Source: Parastagonospora avenae f. sp. tritici 18332-5
Taxonomy: Eukaryota > Ascomycota > Dothideomycetes > Pleosporales > Phaeosphaeriaceae
Length of the DNA stretch: 64,000 bases
NCBI GenBank assembly: GCA_022559985.1
Contig: JAFJTR010000026.1
Span: forward strand, 248,001-312,000
Reading direction: 5' to 3'
Position numbers and translations under genes: made by a program. The first letter of the stretch is position 1, and every line of letters begins with the position of its first letter. The notes under the pieces are model-generated. The model was not told the DNA's origin and made no database searches. It saw only the letters and a list, made by a program, of their open reading frames with translations. Below are positions 22,166-34,473 of the stretch, piece by piece.

Positions 22166-23070
22166 ATGGATAACTCGACTCTTTTCGATGTCAAGGTAAG
22201 CCTCAATTAGCATCCTCCACTCTTTAGAACACACCTCGGGACAATGAGCTCATCACTTCTAGGGCAAAGTGATTCTTGTCACGGGCGGCGCGAAAGGAAT
22301 TGGGCGCATGATATCCGAGGGTTACATCCAAAATGGCGCTACAGTCTACATCTCATCACGAGACGCAAAGGCCTGCGAAGAAGCTTGTAAAGAGTTGAAT
22401 GCGCTCGGCAAGGGCAAGGCAGACTACATTGCTGCCGACTTCTACAAAGAGGAGGCGATCCAGAAGGTCGCAGACGAGCTCAAGAAGCGGGCAGGAAGTA
22501 CGTATTCTCTCATCACTTAAGAAGGTCAGTGACTAACCATTATCAGAGCTCGACGTCCTCGTGAACAACAGCGGCAGCAACTGGGGCGAGTCCTACGATA
22601 CCTATCCCGGTAAAGCATGGGACCGCGTCCTCGACCTTAACCTCAAACGCGTCTTCCAGCTCACCCAAGCCGTCACGCCTCTCCTCGAAGCCGCCTCCAC
22701 GCCCGCCTCCCCAGCCCGCGTCATCAACATCGGCAGCGTCGACGGTCTGCGTGTCCCAGCACTCGAGACTTTCGCATACTCCGCTTCAAAGGCCGGTCTC
22801 CACCATATGAGCAGGGTATTGGCAAGTCACCTGGGCAAGAGAGGTATCACGAGCAACACGATTGCGTGCGGCCCGTTCCAGAGCAAGATGATGAAGGCGA
22901 CGTTGGAGAAGTTTAAAGATATAATCGAGAGTGGCGTGCCGCTTGGACGCATTGGAAGCCCGGAGGATGTTGCGGGAACGTGCATTTGGCTGAGCAGTAG
23001 GGCAGGCGCTTGGGTCAATGGCGCTACTATTGCGCTGGATGGTGGAAGCGTTGTTGCGGCGAAGTTGTAG
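22166..23070 (+). CDS. Short-chain dehydrogenase/reductase (classical SDR, RhlG/FabG-like)
   Basis: Three exons, 22166-22195, 22263-22497 and 22547-23070, give 262 aa. Introns (67 and 49 nt) have GTAAGC/TAG and GTACGT/CAG. The Rossmann motif TGGAKGIG (~17-24), NNSG (NNAG equivalent), NIGSVDG with catalytic Ser, and YSASK (Tyr/Lys) are all present. The end, LDGGSVVAAKL, is standard. NAD(P)H-dependent oxidoreductase, probably cytosolic. It resembles fungal proteins annotated as rhamnolipid biosynthesis 3-oxoacyl reductase RhlG, but the substrate is not known and no rhamnolipid partners are nearby. Confidence 0.93.
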
Positions 23071-23415
23071 TACGTATTGTATGTTCGATTATTGTGGCTG
23101 CCAGGAGCTTTTTAGGACTCCTTGATTTAGCCATGCAGTGTTCATAGTATGTTCTGGAAGTCTTCACACGTACGCACCGTGATAGCTGATGGCTAATAAA
23201 TCTATGAAGGACTCCAGGACGTACTATACCAGAGCAACTGTGGAGGAAACTTTGATGTTCCAGTCGTCCATCCCATCTCACCTCAGACCCGACCAGCGTC
23301 TGTATAGCTCCACTTCCGGTTAGACCGCCACAAGACTATATTTCGTGCCCACCCACGATCGTTTTGAATCTCTGCGTCTTCCTCCTGCCAGACTACTACA
23401 TCCACGCCTGGCATC
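23071..23415. other. Intergenic, no gene seen
   Basis: 3' flank of the SDR gene and upstream region of the decayed gene at 23416. Confidence 0.5.
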
Positions 23416-24448
23416 ATGAGCGCGCTATTCCCCACCAACGAAGACATCTACAGCGACCATGAGGAGGACTACGGCGAAGAGGACTACGACGACTACGGTG
23501 GCGACGGAGACCTCGAGATGACCGACGACGCGCCTGATGGACAGAGCGGAAGATAGAAGCTCACGCACCAGGAGCTCCTAGATATCGACCAAAAGGTGCA
23601 GAAGAACCTAGAGATCAAGTGGAAAATGGTGCCTGGTCGCTTCAAAAAGCCAAGCCTGCATGACATCTACTTCAACGCTGCAGCCTTTGGACATCTCGCG
23701 CGCCATCTTCTACTACGGCTTCGACAGCGTCCACAACTTTGAGCGCTACTTCGAACAGATGCGCTGGAACATTATCCTGATGGCCATCGTGTGGGCTTCA
23801 GGCTTCGATACGAAGTACTGCAAAGCCGGCTGCGAGAAGTTCGTCAAGCTGTTCATTGGTGTAAGTGGTGTCCTCAGACATCAGCCTAGAGTATCTCGCA
23901 TTACTAACAGGTGTATGTAGGCCTGGCTTGAGACCCTCGTGTACGAACACGACATGATCGACAACCGCAAGCGCGTCGCTTTCTTCCTCGAGTGGAAGCA
24001 TGGCCCTTTCGACTTGTACTACTTCAATCAGCGCGATAAAGATAAGCTGGAGAACTGTCTGAAATGGCTTCATGGAAAGCTGTCCGAGCTTGAAGACAAC
24101 GGGCCCCGAGTCAAGAACTACATCCAGGCGCTCAAGGACGGTCAGATTGATGAGCTGACCTTCGAAAGGTACGACGCGGCGTTGTCGTTCCAATGGGTGA
24201 TGTCACACGAGACGACGGCAAACAAGGATCAGTCCAAGAAGAATGAAGAGCACGGTCCAGGAGGTCAGCCGGATGACTATGTAGAGGAGGGTCAACTGTT
24301 TGGGCGTCGAGGCAAGACTTTGACGTTGGATCAGGTGGATTGGGATGGCGACATGATCAACGCTATACTCGAGGACATCGACCCGACTCTGGAGATACCG
24401 AAGGACACCAAGTTGCACCAACGCGAGGCCATTTGTAACGCAAGATGA
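23416..24448 (+). pseudogene. Decayed gene of unrecognised family, acidic N-terminus
   Basis: ATG at 23416 opens a frame with a very acidic Asp/Glu/Tyr-rich stretch, interrupted by TAG at codon 47; the frame then continues (KLTHQELLDIDQKVQKNLEIKW) before a switch to another frame near 23690 (ISRAIFYYGFDSVHNFERYF). A normal-looking intron (23861-23920, GTAAGT...GTAG) joins this to AWLETLVYEHDMIDNRKRV and a 169-codon end. One nonsense codon plus one frameshift argue for a pseudogene; an unusual intron could alternatively hide the shift. No domain is recognised. Codon pattern and intron retention suggest recent inactivation of a real gene. Confidence 0.55.
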
Positions 24449-25015
24449 CCAGTGATGCGCACTCACTTTATGCTCATTCACCTGAGACTCGCAATTACCC
24501 TACTACTATAGAGCATTCTCTGAACCACAAGGTACCCTTAACTTTGTATTATGACACATCTATTAGGGATGATAGATTAGCTAAATTACAAACCTTTCAA
24601 CAAATCAGGTTCGGGGGTGTACATCCATCACACGAGCTCAGTGGCAGTCGGGCTCCAAAGGTTCGAATCGGCGGTGTTCCCAATTCGGCTTAGAGTTGGG
24701 GCATTTGAGAGACGATCCTTCAATTTATATTTTTGCTCTTTCTATTACTCGTTCTTTCCCATGTGGCAGTGTGCGTGACGTGCTCTAGCGGGTATTCTTC
24801 TATGGGGAAGTGAAAGAGCAGGCAGAAGTGAAGGAGTACAATGGAAAATTTGACTCTTCTTGCGACCGAACTGCGCGTCTGCGAATTATAGAGCCTGTTG
24901 TACTTACGTCATGGTTGGTCGCAAAGGCTAGCGGCCTCCGTTTGCTCAATCTTTTGCTGTTACTCGTCCGCGCAACCACTTCTTCCACCTTCTACTCTTT
25001 AAAATAGAACTCCGC
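24449..25015. other. Intergenic, no gene seen
   Basis: AT-richer spacer between two decayed genes; short frames only. Confidence 0.45.
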
Positions 25016-25730
25016 AACCTGAATAGAGCTCGGCGCAATTTCCGAGCCTATCGCGAAACCAATCCCTTCCTAGAGCTTCCTGGAGGTGAGTGAGTATCCT
25101 TCGCACGATGAGCATACCTTGACGACTATCGTTTTAGAAATCCGCCACCGCATCCATGGGAAAGCAATGGAAAGGAGGCAATAGGCCGGAGTCCTAGTTG
25201 CTCCGGGATATTGCGGAGTGAACCAGAAAGAGCTCCGTCACTGCCCACCTGATTGGGACATCAGTGACCGACCTCTTCTGGGTCTTACACAAACCTGCCG
25301 CCAGATCCACATCGAAGTCCTTCCGATCTACATGCGCAATCTTTAAGCCATACTCGCCCTGGGCGACCTTTACAAGTACCTCAACCTATTCGTGCTTTAT
25401 GGCAAGCCCGTCGCGGATATCGAGAAGGTCGAGACCGAGATTGTGGTCCACCATAATAACGCTGAATATGGCGACGAGGCGGACATCGCCCCTCTCCTAC
25501 GCCTACGCAGACGTAGTCCTGAGTTTGTCCTAGCACCCCGAGACTGCTGGGCCTGTACAGCAGATGAGTCGCCCGCCATGATGAAAGCACACACTAACAA
25601 CATTTTGTGGACGTACTTTGATGTGGCTGTCACTCGGGGTTTGATACAAGAAAAGCGTGACGGCTTCAGAATTGTGATTTTGGTCAGGCGAGGTTTCCGA
25701 GAAACTTGGATGGACAACGAACACGACTAG
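25016..25730 (+). pseudogene. Decayed 2EXR / F-box-like gene
   Basis: Reading AAC at 25016 onward gives NPFLELPG, then a 52-nt intron (25086-25137: GTGAGT...TTTTAG) joins to EIRHRIHGKAM, i.e. the LPxEIRxxI core of fungal 2EXR/F-box-like proteins. The typical second block RPLLGLTQTCRQIHIEVLPIY follows in the same frame. Two in-frame stops, TAG at 25182 and TAA at 25344, interrupt an otherwise continuous frame that runs to 25730. Both could come from C to T changes in CAG/CAA. The N-terminus is not identified. A related, apparently intact gene lies at 33281-34192. Confidence 0.6.
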
Positions 25731-27292
25731 GATTATTGTGGCTGTAGGTCTCTGGATCGCTTCTACTATGGACAAGAAAAGGGAGATTGGAGGAAGAAGA
25801 AAGGTCTGAAATTCAACACGATGACAGTAGACGTCTGCGTCGACGACAGCTAGAGGACTGGTGATTCGTCCGGACACGCCGTTACAAGATTCGTAGGGCA
25901 CTACGCAAGTGCATCTAAGAATTTGTAGCGATCAGCCGGCACGGGACGTGGTAGCGTGTATCGACCCGCATTTCGACTCGCACGCAACATGGCCTTTACA
26001 AATACCCTTAGGGGCCCAGGCCGGAAGTCGAACCCGCCAACCAGAGCACATTGATGGAGGGCTACAACTGGCGTCCGTCTGTTCCTTGTCTGCGAGCATG
26101 AGTCGCCGCTGCTTGCGTGCGCAACTGTTTTGTTTGGTAGCCTCGCTACTCCAGGGTCTTACAAATAATTCCTGGGGTACCACAGTGTAGATACGAAGCG
26201 AGCATTTGCTAGTCAGATTTGATGCATCCTCTTCATAACCTGAAACACTGGAAGCAGCTGTATTTTGCAATCGCCGATGTCAATTTGCTCGAGGTCTGCC
26301 CGCGGACGTGAGCGGTCAGCGACCCCTCTTTATATAACATGAATCGATCGATCAGACAAAGCATGTTGGCTAAGCGGATATAGATGCTTAGGTTTGCAGC
26401 CACTGGCGGAGATGTGGCATCGAATTTAGGAGAAGTCGATGTCTGGACGGGGCTGGCGGCAGGGCACATGCAGCGAATGGGCGGCGGCATGGCCGTGCGT
26501 CTCGATCTCTGATGAGTCTGGACCGCAGGCGCCACGTCCCAAGGTTGTATGCACGATCTAAACGTCTCGAGTAGGAGTGTCTTTTGGAGATGGAGAGATG
26601 AACACAGTATGCAAACGATCGCGATGCACTTTCCTGCTGTCCGAAAAGCAGCATAACGATGCGACCTCGGATGCACTATCAAAGATCATCGCGGTGATCT
26701 GAATCACAATTTTCCGGAAGGGCAGCCCGACAAATCGGTACACTTGCAAGATGTCAGACGCATTCTCCGCATATTTTGGCCGTCAATGCTTGGCCGTATC
26801 GCTCTGTGGGAACTGCGAGGGGTCTGAGTGTTGGACAGGTTGCGCATAGTGCTTCGGCGTTCGAGACTCAGCCTCCATGCTCGCACAGCGAGGCGAAGCC
26901 AGCGCTAAGTCAGGTTTCGAATCGTGCAATCGCGATGGAAAGCAGAAAAGATCTGTCTGCGAGAGCGCAGCGATGCGCGCGAAACAGAACATGGCAGAAC
27001 GATCAGGCTCTGAGCTGCACATCGACCTGTGTGGCATGACGACGGTTTTGGCATTTCGGGCCATATGGCAGCCGGCTTCATACTAGCGCAAAAACGGTGC
27101 CCGTGCGCCTCGTGAAGTCGAGACCGCAGTCCTTTTCTCTACACCCATCAGACCACTGCTATCCATGTGGCATACCCTTTCAGCTTCTGTCGCCTGCAGG
27201 GGTGCTCTACCGGGAATTGCCATACAAGTGCAGCCCTCAAATAATCGCATTGTCCCATTGCCATCCCTCTTATAACGGACGACACCCACGTC
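25731..27292. other. 1.5-kb region without a convincing gene
   Basis: Short overlapping frames on both strands, none with family features. The last few hundred bases must include the promoter of the HMG-box gene. Confidence 0.5.
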
Positions 27293-29874
27293 ATGTCGAT
27301 CCCTCCCGCTTCAAGTGCTTCCATCCCTACCATGCCTGGCTTGAATGAAGTCCTGGCACGACTTGGACTGTCTGAGTATCTTTCAGTGCTCACCGACAAT
27401 GGATTTCACAGCTGGGAAACCGTTGTGGACATCACCGAAGAAGACCTCACTGCCCTGAACTTTAAGCTCGGACACCGCCGAGCCTTACAACGAGAAATCG
27501 CAACATATAGAGGAATTCCTTCATCGCTGTCTCTGGATCCCGAAGTACCCTTGGCCGAACCGACTACCCTCTCCAGTTCTGCTCTGGAGACCCTGGCACG
27601 ACAGACTTCTTCGCCTCCGCCCCGTGAGAAGAGGAGGTACAGGCGGCATCCCAGACCAGACCCCAACGCCCCCAAGAAACCCAAAACTGCTTGTATGATC
27701 CCTAGATGCGCAGTTGTCAGCAAGGAAAGCTAAAATGTTGGGTAGATGTGAATTTTGCCGATCAGCTTCGTACAGATCCTCAAGTCAGCCAACTATCATT
27801 CGTCGACATCGCACGAGAAGTTGGCCGAAGATGGCAAGATCTGCCGACCGAGCAGAAACGCGCCTGGGAAAGCAATGCTGCAAGAGCCATGCAGGAGTTT
27901 GAGTCTCAAATGGATGAGTACAAGAAAACTGACAACTGGCGAAAGTACCAAGGCTATCTGAACGACTTCAGATCGCACCAGTCCCAATCACAATCCTCTA
28001 CTGGAAAACGACCACAAGGCAGTCGATCCACAACAGATAGTTCTAACAACACGCGCATCATGTCACGTGCTAGTCCAAGTTCGTCCGACAGCCCCATAAC
28101 CGCGCCGTCCCAGACATCGTCAGGCATCGAAGCCGAAGTGTGTCACAACGCCTTGACCTTGGCCTTCAGCGAACTGGTCGCTCTTCGGTCAGAGATCCTC
28201 CACTCCGGCACGAAGCCATACGACGCGCTCCACTTGCCATCTGAACAGCTGGTCAAGCGTGCCATGTACGCATTTATCCAGGGCACAGGATCACTGCTGT
28301 TCATATGGACCTACGAACAAGCCGATGAACTTCTCGAGAGGATCTATCGACCCAAAGTAAATGTGGACGCCATGACATTGGCAGAATGCTTCTCTCTCGC
28401 TGCCATGGGCGCCCACTACGACATGGAATGCTTTCCTGACCGAATCCGCATGGTGTTATACGCCTCTAGCACATTGCACTTCCACGAGCAAATAGCACAT
28501 CAAGATCATCTGCGAACAATGCGCCTGCTCTTGTCTATGTCGTTTTATGCACTACTCGAAAAGCACATGAGTGCTAGATACCTCATTGGTAAGTTGGGAA
28601 TGAAACAAGGCTGGAGGGTAAGCTCTAATCTTTTCGTAGCTGCAGGACTGCAAATTGCTCGCTGGAAAGGGCCTTCACACGAGTCCAGCGTTACCGCTTA
28701 CGGCGAGAACTGGAGGAAGGTCTACCGAAGTCTCATATTCATGGACTGTTGGTTATCGTATACGTTGGGATACAGTCCTGAGGCCACATCCAGCGACCAT
28801 CAGGTTTGTTCCATCATCTCTCACGTTATTGAATGTTCTAACGATGTCAGACTGCTTCTTTGGCTCCCCTCCCAAAACTGATGACCATTGATGAGCTCAT
28901 CCATGAACAAACAAGCAAGATTGGCATAATTGCTGCTGATATAACGAGGGCGATGTCGTCGCCTGAGCTTGCTACGCGAGACAACATTACACTGCTGAGC
29001 AAGAAACTTGAGTCATGGCGGGTAGAAGTGCCATCGATGTTGCAGATGCCGACTTTAACTTCAGCCAATCCTCCACCCCTGAACGCGTATCAACGAAGAG
29101 CGATTCTAATGGTCCATGTATGTTTCCATTTTCCACTGACTGTAAATTCAGATACTGATCTATTGGCAGATTATGTACCTGGGAGCTTTGGTGCTGTTGT
29201 ACCGCCAGCTCTTGGTCGCGACAGCTGAGACTCAGCTGACTGACGGCGCCGCCTGGAACACAAACATCCCAGAGAGCGAGGCTCGATTTTACCGTGACGA
29301 GTGCGCAGTGGCTGCACAGCAGATGGCGCGCATGCTGAATCTCATCTCATACGATGGCACACTGACGAGGCGTTGTTGGATAATCATGTGAGTTTTTTCG
29401 TCGTGTCTTCTCCATGAACAGCTCTAACTGAGCCATCACAGCTACTGGTCATTCACCGCCGGCATCGTTCTCCTTTTCAGCGCCACGAGCAAAATGCTTG
29501 ACGGCCAAAGTGATGGCGTTGAAGCCGATCTGAACTACGCCAAAGTCTGCATCGACAAGCTCGAGCCCTGTCGTGCCCTGGAGCCTGTCGCAGCCCGGTA
29601 TCTCGACACACTCTGGCCACTGTACGACTCATTGCGCGACAAGTACCAACGCATGGTCGGGCGGTCAAAGACGAGCATATTCGCGATTCTGCAGGCCGAT
29701 CCGGCATTGCTGAGTCCCCCGATCGCCGTGTCCAAGGATGAAATGGGTCCGGTCTGCGAAAAGTTGGCAGTCCTGCTGACAGACCCATTTGGCAGAAAAC
29801 AAATGTCGAACGATGGAAGCATGCGGCGCGCACTCAATGCCGATGGGTCTTGCTCGGTGTTCTGGTGGAAATAG
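27293..29874 (+). CDS. SAM + HMG-box + fungal transcription-factor-domain regulator
   Basis: Six exons: 27293-27692, 27746-28588, 28640-28803, 28851-29117, 29170-29387, 29442-29874; all five introns (47-54 nt) have GT/AG and keep frame, giving 774 aa. Order: SAM-like domain (~15-75; VLARLGLSEYLSVL, ITEEDL), basic linker, HMG box (~120-200; PNAPKKPKTAY, split by intron 1, to RRWQDLPTEQK), Ser/Gln-rich linker, then an alpha-helical region (~240-760) with features of the fungal-specific TF middle homology domain (ECFSLAAMGAHY; RLLLSMSFY; GLQIARWKG; RSLIFMDCWLSYTLGYSP). There is no Zn2Cys6 cluster: the HMG box takes its place. Nuclear regulator with unknown targets. Confidence 0.88.
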
Positions 29875-31388
29875 GACCGAGGGGATTACGCACGCCACCG
29901 TTGTTGACATCGATGAGTGGGGACTTGTGGCAGATCATTACCAGGTATATGAAATTTGACGCGTCTGAAGATACCCAAGTTTTATTCACTTCTTGTAGTC
30001 GACTTTTTACACCACAAGTTTCCAGCTATCGAGTAGAGAATGTGGAGTCGAATGAGATGAACGGTAGTAGGCACAGCCTGACGGATGTGGTCATCCGCAT
30101 CCGCAATCAATATCACGCAATAATATAGCGAGCGACGAACATCGTCACTGGCAGCTCCTTACCAAGTATGTTGTGAAGTGTTACCAGCATGGCTTTGTTG
30201 TATCGGACTTCCCTTTAATCTTCCTCACCACTCGGACATGGGCGTCGATACGCATCGCAGATCTCAAAGTGTACCGCAGCACCAAAGGCTCTAGCACCGG
30301 CTACAATGCGTCACAACGTGCCCTTGTACGCTATCCGAACGAGCTTCGTGTCTGAGTTGGTGACTGAGGAGACCCGACATAGAGACATGCGCTGTCGATC
30401 CCACGGGCGCTCCCGTAGTGTGACGCCACTGGATACGACGACCGCATGAAGAGTTCTCGCCATAGCTAATGGTGTCATGCCGCGCCAAGATGCCCACAAA
30501 TAATGCACAGAAAGAAAGGCAACCGAGGGTGCAATTGTGATCTCCACGAGCTAGTTCCGCAGAGTAATGAACGCAGGGCCCCTGAGTTAAGATCCACTCC
30601 CGACCGTGGTTTGCTTCCCGGCACCACGTTGGACGCCCGCCCGGCAGACACAGGAGGCGGGCGTCAACTCGGTGAATGACTAGCAGTAGTCGTTTATCTA
30701 GTTCCAACACTGGTTCGTTGGAAGCGTGGAAAATCCTGCGACTGCCACTGCCGAAACATGTTTCAACGGGCCATCGACACGCATCGTTCACACATGGTTT
30801 GCATAAACCGATCTCCTTGGTGTTGATCGCGTGCGTCCTCGGGGACCAGGGCGGCCTGAACTCATCAATTCGCAGCGCGGGCAATCTTGCTCGCGACGGG
30901 CTTGCGTGTCCCCTCGGAAGCTGGTCATGCAGTGTTGTATCGAAGGCGTGAACAGCACACCGCAATCGTCAAGCCACGGCGAAAACTCAGGGCAGCCGCA
31001 ACGAGTCGCATCGTGACATGCAGCGCTTGCAGCTGGCCCAGCTGTGAGATAAGCCAGAATTAGCATGCACCATGGGGGCGCTTGGGCCCAATGAGGAAAG
31101 GGGGCAGCTGCGGGGCTCTGAATGGTCTGGAGCACGACCAGGGGAGGAGGGAACTAGGAGAGCATGGGGCGCCGCGTCATTTTCATTGAAATGGGGAAGG
31201 AACCCTCGACGATTATCGTTCAGCTAGAGGCGTTGACTTCCTTTACTGTTCCATACACACAGTTATACTTTTGGGTCTTTTGGTTTTGTTTGTTTGGGGT
31301 TCTTGTTGCTGCAGCAGGATATCAATGAGAAGATCGACCCGGGACTCCTTCGCGCGACCAATCATTGGCATATCATCGATAAGGAGAA
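29875..31388. other. 1.5-kb region without a convincing gene
   Basis: Only scattered short frames. A T/G-rich stretch ending in TTGTTGCTGCAG at ~31310 could be a 5' UTR intron acceptor for the downstream gene. Confidence 0.5.
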
Positions 31389-32430
31389 ATGGAGCACCTA
31401 CAGAGCCCTTTTGCGATCCCACTTGAGGATGTGGATGTGTTGAGCCGGAGTGAGGGGTTTACGATGCTGAGGAACTATTTGGCGAGGAATGCGGAGTATG
31501 TTTTACGAATAGCTGAGGGGATATGGGACGATATGGCTGACTGGCAATAGTTTCTGCGACGAACACATCCAATGCGATGCACAAGCTCAGGAGACATGGC
31601 TTCTCCACCGCGATATTCTGCACGCGCTCATCATGCCCGTCGTGACGCTCTTCGAACGAGCCTCGGCCCTCGCCGAAGCAGCTCTGTGCACCCGCAAAAC
31701 CGAGGACCTCGAGTTAGCCTTTGCCGGTGAAGCCAGAGGCGCATTCCTCTGCCTCCAATGCTTCCTCACCGAAGAAGAAGAATGGTGCAAAGGTTCAGGC
31801 TGTCCAGGTACGCCATTGACTCCATTTCATGCAAGAACACACAACTAACCCCCACCAGCATGCGTAGTCAACGCTGCCCTCTCCACCGAATCCCACATCC
31901 GCCTCACAATCGCCGCCTCCCTGCTTTCCACCGCCTCCATCGCCTCCCCTACCAGCCCTCCCCCTGCCTCCGATGAGCAAAACAAATCCCTCCCTCCACT
32001 CCCCCACATTCTCCCCGCCCTCCGCTCCGCCCTCGCCTCCGACCCCTTCTGGAACAACGACGGCGACATGTGGCCGTACCTGCTCTCGCGCGCCACGCAG
32101 CTGTCCGCCGGCATCCAAGCCCTCATCGCCGAATGCGTGAATCTCGAAAGTCTCGTGTCCTCCCCGACGTCTGAGCGCCCGCCGCAGAGACGCGGCTTGA
32201 CCTACCCGCACATGCCGTTTGCCAGCGCCACGCATGTCGAGGGCAAGGGCGTAAAGCTGCGCAAGAGTAAGCTCGCGAAACGCCAGCTTAGGCTCAAGGA
32301 TGAGGAGGTCGAGCTTATGCGGCGCGTCGCGCTGCAGTGTTGGGCGAAGGCGCGGGTGCCGAAACAGGTTAGGGGGGAGATTTTGGGGACGGGCAAGGTC
32401 AGTAGGGTGAGGAGTTTGACGTGTCCGTGA
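31389..32430 (+). CDS. Conserved-looking hypothetical protein, 311 aa
   Basis: Three exons, 31389-31495, 31551-31807, 31859-32430; introns of 55 and 51 nt (GTATGT...ATAG, GTACGC...CCAG) keep frame. The middle has a Cys cluster (FLCLQCF, EEEEWCKGSGCPACVV) followed by helices with alternating Leu/Ala and a Pro/Ser insert. The C-terminal third is basic (KGVKLRKSKLAKRQLRLKD) and may bind nucleic acid or target the nucleus. I do not recognise the family. Strong codon bias to C at third positions and clean splice sites support a real gene. Confidence 0.7.
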
Positions 32431-33280
32431 TTTTGGAGAGAGGGGCGTTGGAGTTGGGGTGGGATTGGGATTGGATTTGCATATGATACCCTGCATCACT
32501 TACCTTTTGATGAGTTTCTGCATTGCGGTGTGGAACTTTTTTTAGATTCTGCATGGTTTGGGATTTGGGCTTTCGTTTGTTGGGTTGGGGTAGATGTTGC
32601 ATTTTATTCATTCACATCGCTAAGATTCTACATTCGGCCTTTTTGTGTGCAACTTGAGAGCTGTTTCAGAAGACGGATTATTTTTGACTACTGCACGCGT
32701 CTTGCTCGAGCTCATCTGATTTGCACCAAGTCGTTCGTGTGTACCCGTGTTCACGCGACCGAGTATCTGCCCCCTCAAGCTCACTGAAACGATGACAAAG
32801 TTTGGAAAAAGAAAAGTGGTATGTACGACATATAGTATCGGCCATGTAGATGGAGAAAATACTCAGCGCAGATATGCTTACTAGCTTAGATTAATCCTAG
32901 GTCTTGACGTCGGAAGTGCGGCCAGTCTTGTGGACAGGTGGGAAGTGAGTCGAGGTGCCGGATGCTTTCTTGTAGAGCCATGGCAGAGGAAAGGAAAGCA
33001 GAGACCGGCGCTCATTCTTTGGTGGTTCGCGGTCTGTTCTTCTCGTCACAGCTTCAGACAACTAAGAGGATCAATGCCACTAGCAGCCACTGAACGCTGG
33101 ATAGTTGTTGGTATCTTGAGCCTTGCGACGATTATGAGGTCAGCACTAGAGATATAAACCATGATGGCGTGACTACGACACGGCATACTCATGCTCCAGC
33201 GTCGTCCAGCTCACAGCTCATGGCCAAACATCAACAACACGACTCAACTTCAACCTTCAATCTCGACCTTCACTGGGCCC
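32431..33280. other. Intergenic, no gene seen
   Basis: T-rich 3' flank of the hypothetical gene, then 3' flank of the minus-strand 2EXR-like gene. Confidence 0.5.
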
Positions 33281-34192
33281 TCACCTGCGCGCCCTCAACA
33301 GGCCTCCCAAGCCCGCCCGCTCCAGCCATTCCAGCCGATCCCCAGATCCAGGCATGTGTGGGTACTCGGATATCCAGCCGCCCCGATAAGTGCGCATCCA
33401 CGGCTGTGCACAGGCCTGCTTGACCTGTATCTGAACATTGATCTTGCCGGCGTAGTCATGGAACAGGCGCACGAAATATGTGTCGCGCAGCAACGTCGCG
33501 CGCCAAGCCGTGTTGCTATGCACGTCGAAGAGCGCACTCAGATACGTAGCGGATTCCTCGATGTTCAGACGGGCGCCCGGGAAGCGCGCATATGTCCTGA
33601 GTAAGGGCGCGATATCGAGGGCCTGACAGTATTCAAGGGGATGCGGGCGCAGGCGATTGCACGGATCCGGCACCCAGTCTGTTTTCCGAAAACTCAGCGT
33701 CACAGTGCCAATTGGGAGCGTAAAGTGGTCGGTGTAGCCGAGACTTCGGGCGGAATCGACGGTGCGGGTGTACCTGACGAGCGAGGATAAGGTGATGCCG
33801 AGCTGGGTATGGGCTACGTGGATTGAGAGATATTCGGAACGGATTTGCGTGCAGGATTGGAGGAAGCCGAGGTCTGGGCGGGCGGAGATTCGCCAGTCGG
33901 TTGGGGTGATCAAGTGGGACTTGTTGGGGCGGCTGGTGATGCGTGTGCTGCCTCTACTGTTCTGGGAGCGGCTCTGAGTGATGCTGGTGGAAAGACATGC
34001 GTAGACCATGTTGCGGAGTTCTGATTCAGGAGATGTTAGCCGACATGTAGCAAAGCGGGATAGTGACTTGTACTAACCTGGAGGTAATTTAAGAAACCAA
34101 ATCTTAGCCATCTTAGAGTCTGCATATGCTGATTTCGGGGGTAGTCTTACGACAATCAGCATCGGGTTCTGCTGTTTGGTTGAATGAGACAT
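33281..34192 (-). CDS. 2EXR / F-box-like fungal protein
   Basis: Two exons, 34078-34192 (MSHSTK start; the frame is open to 34333) and 33281-34020; the 57-nt intron has GTTAGT, GCTAAC branch and CAG. The product is 284 aa. Splicing creates WFLKLPPELRNMVYACL, the 2EXR/F-box-like core, followed by DLGFLQSCTQIRSEYLSI, the second conserved block. The rest resembles the variable C-terminal part of this family. Such proteins are abundant and often species-specific in plant-associated ascomycetes; some may be SCF adaptors, but this is not shown. Intact, unlike the relative at 25016. Confidence 0.72.
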
Positions 34193-34473
34193 GATGGGGT
34201 TTGACGAGTAGAGCAATGGGAGAGCACTCGAAGTGGAAGGAGAAGCGGCCCATGATGTAAGAGTAGTGGTGTGAGTTCCACGGGCTAATGTGCACCGGAT
34301 GTCAAAGGCAGCCTCGAGCTGGTGTGTGCTCATACCATTCGATTCGTTGTTGAATGAGATAAAGTGAGTAGAAATTGACTAGAGTCTTAGTGTAAGGAGT
34401 GACTTCATGGGGTTTCGCGTATCCCTCCATGCTTGACGAAGTGGTGATTAAGAGGGCGCCTCTTTTGCCCAAT

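Noticed and set aside
24640..24710. Possible tRNA (GGTTCGAATC motif)
   Set aside because: The 5-bp T-stem does not pair and no acceptor stem or D-arm could be drawn.
26010..26080. Possible minus-strand tRNA (GGGTTCGACTTCC)
   Set aside because: T-stem and acceptor stem do not pair.
31795..32499. 234-codon minus-strand frame
   Set aside because: Antisense to the well-spliced 311-aa gene; glycine-rich translation typical of a shadow frame.
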